Under the pieces are notes generated by a model, which did not search any database, was not told where the DNA came from, and worked only from the letters and a program-made list of their open reading frames with translations. A DNA stretch of 47,414 nucleotides from Lentimicrobiaceae bacterium (GTDB taxonomy: Bacteria; Bacteroidota; Bacteroidia; Bacteroidales; F082): contig SUWS01000017.1 in NCBI GenBank assembly GCA_015061365.1, forward strand, positions 1 through 47,414, in the 5' to 3' direction. This document shows positions 23,138-31,845 of this stretch, in pieces. The translations under genes and the position numbers were made by a program. The stretch's first letter is position 1. Each line of letters opens with the position of its first letter.

Positions 23138-24153
23138 TGTCTTAAATAACGTGATACAAATAATTTCAACTTATCTCCACTAAGGTTCTTAGCAACAATT
23201 TTACCTTCAGTGTTAATGAGAACATTTTGCGGGATGAAAGCGACGCCGTATTCAGAAGCAGGGACGCAGTTCCAGCCTTTTAAGTCTGAAAGATGATATT
23301 CGCAGTATAGATTATCTTCCTTGATTCCTTTTATCCAGGCGTTTCTGTCAGTATCCAAAGAAACGCTAACTATTTCGAAACCATTGTCTTTAAAATCGTC
23401 ATACACAGAAACCACATTAGGATTCTCCACTCTGCAATCGGGACACCACGACGCCCAGAAATCAATCATAACCAATTTATTATCCTTGACGACTGAAGAA
23501 AGAGTAATAGGTTGTCCTTCAATATTATCTAAGGTAAAATCAATAAAATCATTTCCGACCTCTGTACGCTCTAACAACTTTATGTAATCAAGTAACTTTC
23601 CGTAATATCCCGAATTAAAACCTTCAGGGAATAATTCAGTAAGATTTCTCAACTCTCTTAAATTGAAAGCCCACTTGTAGCGATAAATCAAATATGGCGA
23701 CAATGCATTTTCTGAATTATTTTTAACATATTCTGTAATAAATAATTTCTGATTTGTTTCGTCTAATCCATCTATTTTTCTATTGATTTCATCCAAAATA
23801 TGTTGAGTTTCGGAAGCTGTGATAGTTGTTTTATGGTAAGCATTAAAATCGCCTTTAATTGTAACATCTTTATTATCAGCAAAGAAAGGCAGGGCTCTTC
23901 TCCAACCTTTAATAAAAATATGATAAGCGTCATTATTTTTTTCTGTCTTCAGATTAAATACCGCCATATTATTTTCAATCAGACATGAGTCAATATTGAC
24001 AGTCTCATTATTAATGATTTTTTGCAGATAAGCTGTCTTTCCATTAGCATTTGCCATCTCTACATTAACCTTAAAAGATTTTGGAGTACAACCAAAAAAG
24101 GCAAATATCAATAGTGAATACAATATTATTTTGTTTTTCATATCATAAATCAT
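23134..24153 (-). CDS. TlpA-like thioredoxin lipoprotein with DUF4369 domain (CPDC active site)
   Basis: The 339-residue protein begins with a lipoprotein signal; Cys22 of FFGC would be lipidated. The N-terminal DUF4369-like domain (KVNVEMANANGKTAYLQK) is followed by helices. The C-terminal TlpA/AhpC-TSA domain has the redox motif WASWCPDC (Cys237, Cys240) and a later cis-Pro region (VAFIPQN). It should reduce disulfides or maintain oxidoreductases in the periplasm. CPDC differs from the usual CGPC of its neighbour, probably shifting redox potential. Start at 24153 overlaps the previous stop by 4 bp; an internal Met at 24141 is an alternative. Confidence 0.88.
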   Translation of the reverse strand: MIYDMKNKIILYSLLIFAFFGCTPKSFKVNVEMANANGKTAYLQKIINNETVNIDSCLIENNMAVFNLKTEKNNDAYHIFIKGWRRALPFFADNKDVTIKGDFNAYHKTTITASETQHILDEINRKIDGLDETNQKLFITEYVKNNSENALSPYLIYRYKWAFNLRELRNLTELFPEGFNSGYYGKLLDYIKLLERTEVGNDFIDFTLDNIEGQPITLSSVVKDNKLVMIDFWASWCPDCRVENPNVVSVYDDFKDNGFEIVSVSLDTDRNAWIKGIKEDNLYCEYHLSDLKGWNCVPASEYGVAFIPQNVLINTEGKIVAKNLSGDKLKLFVSRYLRQ

Positions 24154-25247
24154 TTAAGAATGTCTTCAACTTTATTTCTTAAATCTTCTCCTCTAAGGTT
24201 TTTGGCTATGATTATTCCATTTTCGTCCAACAAAAGATTACTTGGTATAGATGAAATACCGTATGACTTTGCAGCTTCATTATTCCAATATTTGAGATCT
24301 GATATGTTGTGCCAGATAAGTCCGTCATCTTGGATAGCTTTAATCCAACTATCCTTTTGCATATCCAATGAAACACCAAGAACATCGAAACCTTTTTCAT
24401 GATACCTGTTGTAAACTTCAACAACATTAGGATTTTCTGCGCGACAAGGACCGCACCACGATGCCCAAAAGTCAACTAACAAAAGCTTTGATTTTCCTAC
24501 AAGTTCTGAAAGCGATAACAAATCACCCTCCGGAGTTTCTTGAGTGAAATCGAGATAAGGTTGTCCTACGTCGACACGTTGAAGAATTGCGATATATTCG
24601 TCCAACAACTTTGAATAATCATTTTCTTCCTTGATATTAAAATTATTGACAAAATCTTCTAATTCAGTCAGTTCATAATTATAACGATTATTGTAGAGGA
24701 TATATGGTGCTACGAAGCTATTAGAATTTTTTGTCAGGAAAAGAGTTTGATAATTATTTTTATTGTTTTCAATTTGAGTATATTCATCCTCAATTCTTTC
24801 TATCGCAGTCTGATCTTTAAGTTGCGCTGCTGTTCTATATTTTTGACGTAACTCATTAAACTTATCGTTGAATTTTTTATTTTCAACATTATATTCATTT
24901 ATAAGCTGTTGAGCGTTCGATGCAACAACAACGATATTACTATTATCATTAAGATCACCCGTAATAGCGACTTTATTATTTTCGCTGAAGAAACCGATCG
25001 GATATTTTAAACCGTCTACCTTAACAGAATAACGTGTTGCCGGATTTCCATTTTCCACAATGAATTTGGCTTTATTATCGTGAATTTCAACAGAATCAAG
25101 AACCACGATTTCATTGTTAACAACTTTTTGAAGATACACCATTTTACCTTCTGCATTTTGCAGTTCAACATTCACATCAAATGATGGTTTGCTGCACGAA
25201 AACATAGCAACTGCCACTAATCCTAATACTAAAGATTTAACTTTCAT
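24150..25247 (-). CDS. TlpA-like thioredoxin lipoprotein with DUF4369 domain (CGPC active site)
   Basis: The 365-residue lipoprotein (lipobox MFSC, Cys18) is paralogous to the next gene. DUF4369-like region at about residues 21-100, a charged helical linker, then a TlpA domain with WASWCGPC (Cys265, Cys268) and SSIPSNLLL as the cis-Pro loop. It is a periplasmic thiol-disulfide oxidoreductase of the Bacteroidetes type; electron partner unknown. The gene follows mreD by 16 bp and couples to the second TlpA gene by an ATGA overlap. Tandem duplication with changed active-site dipeptide suggests division of labour. Confidence 0.9.
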   Translation of the reverse strand: MKVKSLVLGLVAVAMFSCSKPSFDVNVELQNAEGKMVYLQKVVNNEIVVLDSVEIHDNKAKFIVENGNPATRYSVKVDGLKYPIGFFSENNKVAITGDLNDNSNIVVVASNAQQLINEYNVENKKFNDKFNELRQKYRTAAQLKDQTAIERIEDEYTQIENNKNNYQTLFLTKNSNSFVAPYILYNNRYNYELTELEDFVNNFNIKEENDYSKLLDEYIAILQRVDVGQPYLDFTQETPEGDLLSLSELVGKSKLLLVDFWASWCGPCRAENPNVVEVYNRYHEKGFDVLGVSLDMQKDSWIKAIQDDGLIWHNISDLKYWNNEAAKSYGISSIPSNLLLDENGIIIAKNLRGEDLRNKVEDILK

Positions 25248-25263
25248 AACTATAATTTTAATA

Positions 25264-25779
25264 CTATTTTTTATTTGATTTCTTAAACAAAAGTAGGATA
25301 ATAAAAATTAACAATAACGAGCATAATACACTCATTACAGTTTGTGTCAAAACCACGCTAATAAGTTTAAAACTAAACGCCTCCAACATAAACAGTGTCA
25401 GGTTATGTGCTGTCAACAGAATTGCGGAATAGGTTATAAACCAACTGACACCCATTGTACTAAGTGACGGTTCATCATTGGGATTTATATCTTTCCGTCG
25501 TGTCATGATGCTTATAACAAACGGTCTTACAAATGCCATCAAGACTGTCGCTGCGGCGTTTAAACCTGGAGTTCCATTAAAAAGATCAACGAAAAAACCA
25601 CTTACAAACCCTAACAGAAGCAATTGCCAACGAGGAATATTAAAGGGGAGAAGAAAAATAAACAACACATACACATACGGATGAACATAATAACCGAGAC
25701 GAATATTATCCACCACTAAAACTTGCAGAAACAAGAGACCGAGAAATCTTAAAATATGTATAACTGCTCTATTATTCAT
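25264..25779 (-). CDS. mreD: Rod shape-determining protein MreD
   Basis: The 171-residue integral membrane protein has about five helices. Its position directly after mreC, with no intervening base, and motifs such as LLGFVSGFFVDLFNGTPGLNA support MreD. It is part of the elongasome that positions cell-wall synthesis in the inner membrane. Followed by TlpA genes rather than by mrdA and rodA, the more usual arrangement. Confidence 0.9.
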   Translation of the reverse strand: MNNRAVIHILRFLGLLFLQVLVVDNIRLGYYVHPYVYVLFIFLLPFNIPRWQLLLLGFVSGFFVDLFNGTPGLNAAATVLMAFVRPFVISIMTRRKDINPNDEPSLSTMGVSWFITYSAILLTAHNLTLFMLEAFSFKLISVVLTQTVMSVLCSLLLIFIILLLFKKSNKK

Positions 25780-26583
25780 TTAATTGATTATTAGGGAATC
25801 TATTTCGGTTTGATGTTTATTTTCAACAACATATACGTGTCGTAAAGTACTGAAGTTTGTAGAGAATCTAATCTTGGCCGCATTAAAATCCTTAGAATCT
25901 GATTCCAGCATTTCCTCTATTGTCCCGATCATAATATCTGCTGGATACACATTCGAGAAGCCACTTGTCACTAACGAATCACCTTTCTGCAAGTCAATAT
26001 GAAGCGGAATGTCTTTAACTGTTCCGAAGCGATAGTCTCTCGTTTCCCAAGATACATTTGCAAGATGTTGATTTTCAACAAAACGAGCACTCACAACGGA
26101 ATAAGGATGCAACACACTTATTACCGATGAATAGTTATCAGTAGTGTTTGCGATTTTTCCAACTATTCCATTTTCACAGACCACACCCATATCTTTTTTA
26201 ACGCCGTCTTTTTTTCCTTTATCAATTATCAGATAGTTATTGACGCTATATATGCTATTATTAACGACCTTAGCCGGGATAAATCTGTAAGTTGTCGAAG
26301 CCGTATCGATAATAATCGATGTATCATTAACATTTTGAGTTAGGGCATTCATTAACATGGCGTTATATTCATGCATCAATTGATTTTCTTCTTTAAGCGA
26401 AAAATATTCCGCCAAATTAGCCTGCGCATTAAAGAAACATCCCGATATAGAATTTCCGAAACTGACGAGTCTGCGTTTTTGATATGGGAGATTGTTAACC
26501 AACAATGTGATACACAACACCTCCAATATCAAAAACAACAATACATAACCATATTTAGTAATAAGTCTTAATAAATTGTACAT
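25780..26583 (-). CDS. mreC: Rod shape-determining protein MreC
   Basis: The 267-residue bitopic protein has a short cytosolic N terminus, a membrane helix (GYVLLFLILEVLCITLLV), a coiled-coil stretch around residues 60-80, then the beta-rich periplasmic MreC domain with DKGKKDGVKKDMGVV and GIVGKI. It links cytoplasmic MreB to the periplasmic wall synthases. It lies between mreB (16 bp gap) and mreD (0 bp). Confidence 0.93.
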   Translation of the reverse strand: MYNLLRLITKYGYVLLFLILEVLCITLLVNNLPYQKRRLVSFGNSISGCFFNAQANLAEYFSLKEENQLMHEYNAMLMNALTQNVNDTSIIIDTASTTYRFIPAKVVNNSIYSVNNYLIIDKGKKDGVKKDMGVVCENGIVGKIANTTDNYSSVISVLHPYSVVSARFVENQHLANVSWETRDYRFGTVKDIPLHIDLQKGDSLVTSGFSNVYPADIMIGTIEEMLESDSKDFNAAKIRFSTNFSTLRHVYVVENKHQTEIDSLIIN

Positions 26584-26599
26584 GATCTAACAATCCGGA

Positions 26600-27622
26600 T
26601 TACTTAATCAGGAATGGGAACTTGTCGAAATTCTTAAGAGCGATACCTGTACCACGTGCCACGGCTCTCAATGGATCTTCAGCGACATGGATCGGCAGCT
26701 TTGTCTTAGCATGCAAACGTTTGTCAAGTCCACGTAACAAAGCACCGCCGCCTGTCAGATAAATACCGGTACGATAAATATCGGCTGATAATTCTGGTGG
26801 CGTTTGTTCCAAAGCGTTAAGCACAGCCGTCTCGATCTTAGAGATGCTCTTATCCAAGCAATATGCTATTTCCGAGTAGTTTACTTTGATTTCTTTAGGT
26901 ATACCAGTAAGCATATCACGGCCGTGTACAGCATATTCCTCAGGCGGATTATCGAGTTCTGTTAATGCGGAACCCACTTCAATTTTAATCATCTCTGCGG
27001 TTCTTTCGCCAACGTGCATATTATGTTGTTTACGCATATACTCAACGATCTCATCCGTAAAGTCATCACCTGCAGTACGGATAGATTTGTTATTGACTAT
27101 GCCACCGAGGGCGATGACTGCGATTTCACTGGTACCGCCACCTATATCGACAATCATATTACCCATAGGTTCAAGGACATCAATACCGATACCTATAGCA
27201 GCTGCCATTGGTTCGTGAATAAGTCTAACCTCTTTAGCACCAGCCTGTTCTGCCGAATCTTTAACAGCTCTCTCTTCGACTTCAGTAATACCAGAAGGAA
27301 TACATATAACCATTTTCAATGCTGGCGGGAAAATACTGCTATGAAACTTAATCATTTTGATCATTTCACGCAACATATATTCCGCAGCTTGAAAGTCAGC
27401 GATAACACCATCACGTAACGGTCTGATTGTCTTAATATTCTCATGTGTCTTTCCATGCATCATCATAGCTCTCTTACCGACCGCCATGATCTTTTGAGTA
27501 TCCCTTTGAATAGCAACTATTGAAGGTTCATCAACAACAACCTTGTCATTGTATATAATGATGGTGTTTGCTGTACCCAAATCTATTGCCAATTCCTTAT
27601 TGAAAAAAGAAAACAGTCCCAT
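26600..27622 (-). CDS. mreB: Rod shape-determining protein MreB (actin homologue)
   Basis: The 340-residue actin-fold protein has the phosphate-1 motif DLGTANT, the phosphate-2 motif VDIGGGTSEI and the adenosine motif TGGGALL. The N terminus MGLFSFFNKE may form the amphipathic membrane-binding segment. It forms membrane-bound filaments directing lateral peptidoglycan synthesis. It lies 22 bp downstream of purH and is probably cotranscribed with it; no separate promoter is visible in the gap. Confidence 0.98.
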   Translation of the reverse strand: MGLFSFFNKELAIDLGTANTIIIYNDKVVVDEPSIVAIQRDTQKIMAVGKRAMMMHGKTHENIKTIRPLRDGVIADFQAAEYMLREMIKMIKFHSSIFPPALKMVICIPSGITEVEERAVKDSAEQAGAKEVRLIHEPMAAAIGIGIDVLEPMGNMIVDIGGGTSEIAVIALGGIVNNKSIRTAGDDFTDEIVEYMRKQHNMHVGERTAEMIKIEVGSALTELDNPPEEYAVHGRDMLTGIPKEIKVNYSEIAYCLDKSISKIETAVLNALEQTPPELSADIYRTGIYLTGGGALLRGLDKRLHAKTKLPIHVAEDPLRAVARGTGIALKNFDKFPFLIK

Positions 27623-27644
27623 TTTGAATCTTTAATTTAGTTAA

Positions 27645-29162
27645 TTAGTGTTTAAAGTGACGATAGCCTGTGAATACCATTGCCATATCATGAGCATTGC
27701 AATAGTCAATAGAATCCTGATCCTTTATGGATCCACCTGGTTGGATAACAGTTGTTACACCAGCGTTATGAGCAATTTCCACACAGTCGGCGAACGGGAA
27801 GAACGCGTCAGATGCCATGACCGCACCATTAAGGTCAAATTCGAATGACTGAGCTTTTTCGATAGCTTGACGCAAAGCATCTACTCGCGATGTCTGACCA
27901 ATACCTGAAGCGTACAACTGTTTATTCTTCGCAAGAACGATAGCGTTAGAACGGCTGTGTTTAACAATCTTATTAGCGAAAATAAGATCTTCAACTTCTT
28001 GAGGTTCTATATTTTTATTTGTGACAGTCTTAAAATCTTCCGCTGTTTCAGAATGAAGGTCACGTTCTTGCATCAAGATTCCATTAAGAGCAGATTTATA
28101 TACTTTTGCCGGGAAATCATTTGATTTGAGTCTCAAGACAATTCTGTTTTTCTTTGTAAAGAGAACGTCTAATACTCCATCGTTATAATCAGGAGCTACT
28201 ATAACCTCAAAGAACATCTTGTTGATTTCATTAGCAGTCTCAATGTCAATTGCTTTATTACTTACGAAAACACCTCCGAAAGCAGATACAGGATCGCCAG
28301 CCAAAGCTGCCTGATAAGCTTCAGCAATAGTTGTACGTGAGGCGATTCCACAAGGATTGTTATGTTTCAATATTGCGAATGTTGGTTCATCGAACTCACG
28401 AATTAGGTTAAGACCAGCTTCTAAGTCTAATAAATTATTGTATGACAAGTCCTTGCCATGAAGTTTTTCAAATACATCATCAAGATTCCCATAGAAAGCA
28501 GCTTTTTGATGAGGATTTTCTCCATAACGCAACTCGCTTCGACTGTCGATGTGTATATTTAAATCTGATGTATCATCGTCTTTTGCGAACCAGTCGTAAA
28601 TCATACCATCATAATGTGAACTTGTCGCGAAAGCATATTTAGCGAAACGTTTGCGATCTTCAATGCTTGTGCATCCATCTTGATTCTTATAGAGTTCCAT
28701 AAATTCAAGGTAGTATTTTGAATCAGGAACGATAACAACTTCGTTGAAATTTTTTGCACCTGCACGAATTAATGAAATACCGCCTATATCTATTTTTTCG
28801 ATAATCTGAGCCGGGTCATCAGTTTTCTTCACTGTTTCTTCAAATGGATATAAATCCACGATTACGAGGTCAAAAGCCGGAATTTCATACTGCTTCATCT
28901 CTTCAACATCCTTCTCATTCTGCAAACGACCCAAAATACCGCCAAATACCTTAGGATGCAAAGTCTTGACACGACCTCCAAGAATCGATGGATATGTAGT
29001 CAATGATTCTATTGTCTTAACAGAATCGTCTAAATCTTTAATAAAATCATACGTACCGCCAGTAGCGTAAATTTGAACACCTTGTTCTTTCAACAAAGCA
29101 ACAATCTTATCTAAATTAGTCTTATAAAAGACTGATATTAAGCAGGTTTTAATCTTTTTCAA
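27645..29162 (-). CDS. purH: Bifunctional purine biosynthesis protein PurH (AICAR transformylase / IMP cyclohydrolase)
   Basis: The 505-residue protein has an N-terminal IMP cyclohydrolase (MGS-like) domain with ATGGTYDF, GGRVKTLHPKVFGGILGR and GGISLIRAGAKN. The C-terminal AICAR transformylase domain carries KHNNPCG and SDAFFPFAD, then QPGGSIKDQD. It catalyses the last two steps to IMP in the cytoplasm. The frame opens with TTG at 29162 and there is no in-frame ATG before the conserved region; a stop codon lies a few codons upstream, so TTG appears to be the genuine start. Heads the operon with mreBCD, two TlpA genes and an ECF S component. Confidence 0.96.
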   Translation of the reverse strand: MKKIKTCLISVFYKTNLDKIVALLKEQGVQIYATGGTYDFIKDLDDSVKTIESLTTYPSILGGRVKTLHPKVFGGILGRLQNEKDVEEMKQYEIPAFDLVIVDLYPFEETVKKTDDPAQIIEKIDIGGISLIRAGAKNFNEVVIVPDSKYYLEFMELYKNQDGCTSIEDRKRFAKYAFATSSHYDGMIYDWFAKDDDTSDLNIHIDSRSELRYGENPHQKAAFYGNLDDVFEKLHGKDLSYNNLLDLEAGLNLIREFDEPTFAILKHNNPCGIASRTTIAEAYQAALAGDPVSAFGGVFVSNKAIDIETANEINKMFFEVIVAPDYNDGVLDVLFTKKNRIVLRLKSNDFPAKVYKSALNGILMQERDLHSETAEDFKTVTNKNIEPQEVEDLIFANKIVKHSRSNAIVLAKNKQLYASGIGQTSRVDALRQAIEKAQSFEFDLNGAVMASDAFFPFADCVEIAHNAGVTTVIQPGGSIKDQDSIDYCNAHDMAMVFTGYRHFKH

Positions 29163-29343
29163 GGGACAAGAATTTTTAGGTTAAACATATTGCAATAATA
29201 AGAATTTTATCTTACAAAAAAAAGATATTTCGATATTTTTTTTTGAGACAAGATCCGTCCGTTTTTTTAACTATACACTTAATGCCACCTTATAAAATCC
29301 TGAATATTAGTCATATATTTTTTTTTGCTAAAATCAGTAAAAA

Positions 29344-29383
29344 AACTTGTAAAAAGAGATAATTTGTTTTAATTTTACAAGTT
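29344..29383. promoter_or_regulatory. 11-bp perfect inverted repeat before recJ
   Basis: AACTTGTAAAA (29344-29354) and TTTTACAAGTT (29373-29383) are perfect inverted copies, with half-site centres 29 bp apart, ending 13 bases before the recJ ATG. It could be an operator for a dimeric regulator or an mRNA hairpin masking the start region. The rest of the 234-bp purH/recJ gap is very AT-rich with T tracts. Confidence 0.45.
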
Positions 29384-29396
29384 CAAATTTTTTATA

Positions 29397-31172
29397 ATGA
29401 ATACTCGCTGGATAATAAATAAAGAAGTTGATAAACAAAACGTTGAGGATTTATCGAATGTTCTTGGCATCGATAAAAACCTTGCCACTTTACTTGTTCA
29501 GCGTGGTATAAAAAATTATGACGAAGCCAAAGACTTTTTCCGTCCTTCCCTAACACATCTTCACGATCCATTTTTGATGAAAGATATGGATAAAGCCGTA
29601 GAACGTATAAAAAAAGCATGGGAAAACGGAGAGAAAATATTAGTTTATGGCGACTATGACGTTGACGGAACTACCGCTGTAGCGTTGATTTACACTTACC
29701 TGAAGAATTTCATCAGTAAGAAAAAGATTTCATTCTATATACCGGATAGGTATGACGAGGGTTATGGTATCTCATACAAAGGAATTGATTATGCTGCAGA
29801 TAACGGATTCAGTTTGGTAATAGTCTTAGATTGTGGTATCAAGGCTGTTGATAAGATTCAGTACGCCAACAGCCGTAACATTGACTTTATCATCTGCGAC
29901 CACCATCGTCCTGGCGATGAGATTCCTGATGCCGTGGCGGTCTTAGACTCAAAACGTCCTGATTGTCAATATCCATACAAAGAATTATCCGGATGTGGCG
30001 TAGGCTTCAAACTTATCACAGCTTTGTCAATGAGTCTTGGAAGACCAATAGAAGAAGTCTATGAACTTCTTGATTTAGTTGCCGTTAGCATTGCTGCCGA
30101 CATTGTTCCAATCAATGGAGAAAACAGAGTATTGGCTTATTATGGTTTGCAACTGATCAACAAGAATCCACGTCCGGGCTTGGAGGCTGTTTTAAGTCAC
30201 GCGAATGTGTATCGTCTTGAAGAAGAACCGCAATCTGATTCGGAACATCCACAAAATGTTCTTAATAAAGAAGTTACCATCAGCGACTTAGTCTTTATGA
30301 TAGGACCGAGAATCAACGCTGCCGGTCGCTTGGAGAAAGCCAGTGATTCCGTAAGACTGCTCATCGCCGAGATGAAGGAACACGCTGAGAAATTAGCTTC
30401 ATCAATAAACGACCTTAACGCCAGACGCCGCGAATTTGACAACAAGATTACAGAAGAAGCCCTTGCAATGATTGAGCAAGATGAAAAGATTCTCAACGCT
30501 AAGAGTACCGTAATCTTTAATGAAAACTGGCATAAAGGCGTCATTGGAATCGTGGCATCAAGATTAACAGATAGTTATTATCGTCCTACAATAGTATTAA
30601 CTCGCTCAAATAACCTTATTACCGGATCTGCTCGTTCGATAAAGAACTTTGACATTTATGATGCTATCGACAATTGTTCTGATCTGTTAGAACATTTCGG
30701 CGGTCATAAGTATGCGGCCGGACTTTCATTGAAACCTGAGAACTTAGAGGAATTTTCTAAACGTTTCGAAGAGTACGTCGCAAATAATATTGATAAAGAG
30801 GAACTCGTCCCTGAATTGAATGTAGATTTGGAAATCAATTTCTCAGACATTACACCTAAATTTGTCAGGGTTCTCAAGCAGTTCGCGCCTTTCGGTCCGG
30901 GTAATATGGCACCTGTATTTTTGTCGAGAAACGTCGTCGATACGGGATTATCGCGTTCTGTAGGAAATAAGAAGCATCTCAAGCTGACAATAGCTCAGAA
31001 AGATGATCCTAATTTAGTTTTCGCCGGTATCGCCTTCCAAAAAGGTGACGATTATCTGAGAGTTCATTCAAAAGAGCCTTTCTCTATATGCTACTGTATT
31101 GAGAAAAACTTCTGGCAAGGAAAAACCAACCTCCAACTTAATGTAAAAGATATTAAGTTTGATAATGAGTAA
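29397..31172 (+). CDS. recJ: Single-stranded-DNA-specific exonuclease RecJ
   Basis: The 591-residue protein has the DHH phosphoesterase core: GDYDVDGTTA near residue 85, the C-D-H-H-R motif, and PRINAAGRLEKA. The DHHA1 region has FGGHKYAAGLSL, followed by an OB-like C-terminal domain (APFGPGNMAP). It degrades single-stranded DNA 5' to 3' in recombination and mismatch repair. Length is normal. Divergent from purH; converges with the LysE gene 4 bp beyond its stop. Confidence 0.96.
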   Translation: MNTRWIINKEVDKQNVEDLSNVLGIDKNLATLLVQRGIKNYDEAKDFFRPSLTHLHDPFLMKDMDKAVERIKKAWENGEKILVYGDYDVDGTTAVALIYTYLKNFISKKKISFYIPDRYDEGYGISYKGIDYAADNGFSLVIVLDCGIKAVDKIQYANSRNIDFIICDHHRPGDEIPDAVAVLDSKRPDCQYPYKELSGCGVGFKLITALSMSLGRPIEEVYELLDLVAVSIAADIVPINGENRVLAYYGLQLINKNPRPGLEAVLSHANVYRLEEEPQSDSEHPQNVLNKEVTISDLVFMIGPRINAAGRLEKASDSVRLLIAEMKEHAEKLASSINDLNARRREFDNKITEEALAMIEQDEKILNAKSTVIFNENWHKGVIGIVASRLTDSYYRPTIVLTRSNNLITGSARSIKNFDIYDAIDNCSDLLEHFGGHKYAAGLSLKPENLEEFSKRFEEYVANNIDKEELVPELNVDLEINFSDITPKFVRVLKQFAPFGPGNMAPVFLSRNVVDTGLSRSVGNKKHLKLTIAQKDDPNLVFAGIAFQKGDDYLRVHSKEPFSICYCIEKNFWQGKTNLQLNVKDIKFDNE

Positions 31173-31176
31173 CCTA

Positions 31177-31845
31177 CTATAAAGGAAAGAATAAAACCCT
31201 GATGATAAGATATACTCCGAAGAGTATAAGTGCGATTCCCGTAATCTGGTTAAATATTCTTAACATCTTTTCGGTGAAGAATTTCTTTATGTAGGATGCC
31301 CCTGCAGCCTTTGCTATATCAAAAAACAGCGTCGTCGCAAACACTCCCATAAAAAATGTCATCAACGAGTATTTGTCTCCGCCATAATTACTCGATGCCG
31401 TGGCTACACAAGTAATCCAGAAAATCCAGACAAAAGGATTAAAAATATTAATTACGAAACCTTTGCTTATATATACGAACCATTTAGGATCGTCGTCGAA
31501 TTTCTCATTCAACTTTTCAATCTTCTCATTATTATGTTCACTTATATGAATGATTTTCTTAGGAGACAATGTATAAGTATATACTCCGAAAATTATCAAT
31601 ATGATGCTTGCACTAATCCCTGCGTAAACAAGATTATTGTTATCGCCGCTTAAGTTAAATTGAAGATTTGTCATCATCATCAGCGCAACAATCATTATAT
31701 CATTGAGTATCACGCCAAGATCTAAGAACATAGCTGACTTAAAACCTCTGTTAATGCTAGTTTGCACCAACGTAAAAAACGAAGGACCGAAACCCATAAT
31801 TAAGGCGAGTGAGAGTCCGACTATAATTCCTTCTACGAAAATCAT
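31177..31845 (-). CDS. LysE family amino-acid/metabolite exporter
   Basis: The 222-residue protein has about six membrane helices and the LysE-type N terminus (GIIVGLSLALIMGFGPSFFTLVQTS), where P-S-F replaces the common GPxxxxV context. NIFNPFVWIFW is the second family hallmark. It is probably an inner-membrane exporter of an amino acid or derivative. Its ATG overlaps the stop of the upstream GH3 gene by 4 bp (ATGA), so translation is coupled; export of a GH3 product or substrate is a reasonable inference. Confidence 0.8.
   Translation of the reverse strand: MIFVEGIIVGLSLALIMGFGPSFFTLVQTSINRGFKSAMFLDLGVILNDIMIVALMMMTNLQFNLSGDNNNLVYAGISASIILIIFGVYTYTLSPKKIIHISEHNNEKIEKLNEKFDDDPKWFVYISKGFVINIFNPFVWIFWITCVATASSNYGGDKYSLMTFFMGVFATTLFFDIAKAAGASYIKKFFTEKMLRIFNQITGIALILFGVYLIIRVLFFPL

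Noticed and set aside
29225..29244. ATAT-TTCG-ATAT hairpin followed by T tract in the purH/recJ gap
   Set aside because: Four AT pairs only, and no plus-strand gene ends upstream; likely a product of AT-richness.
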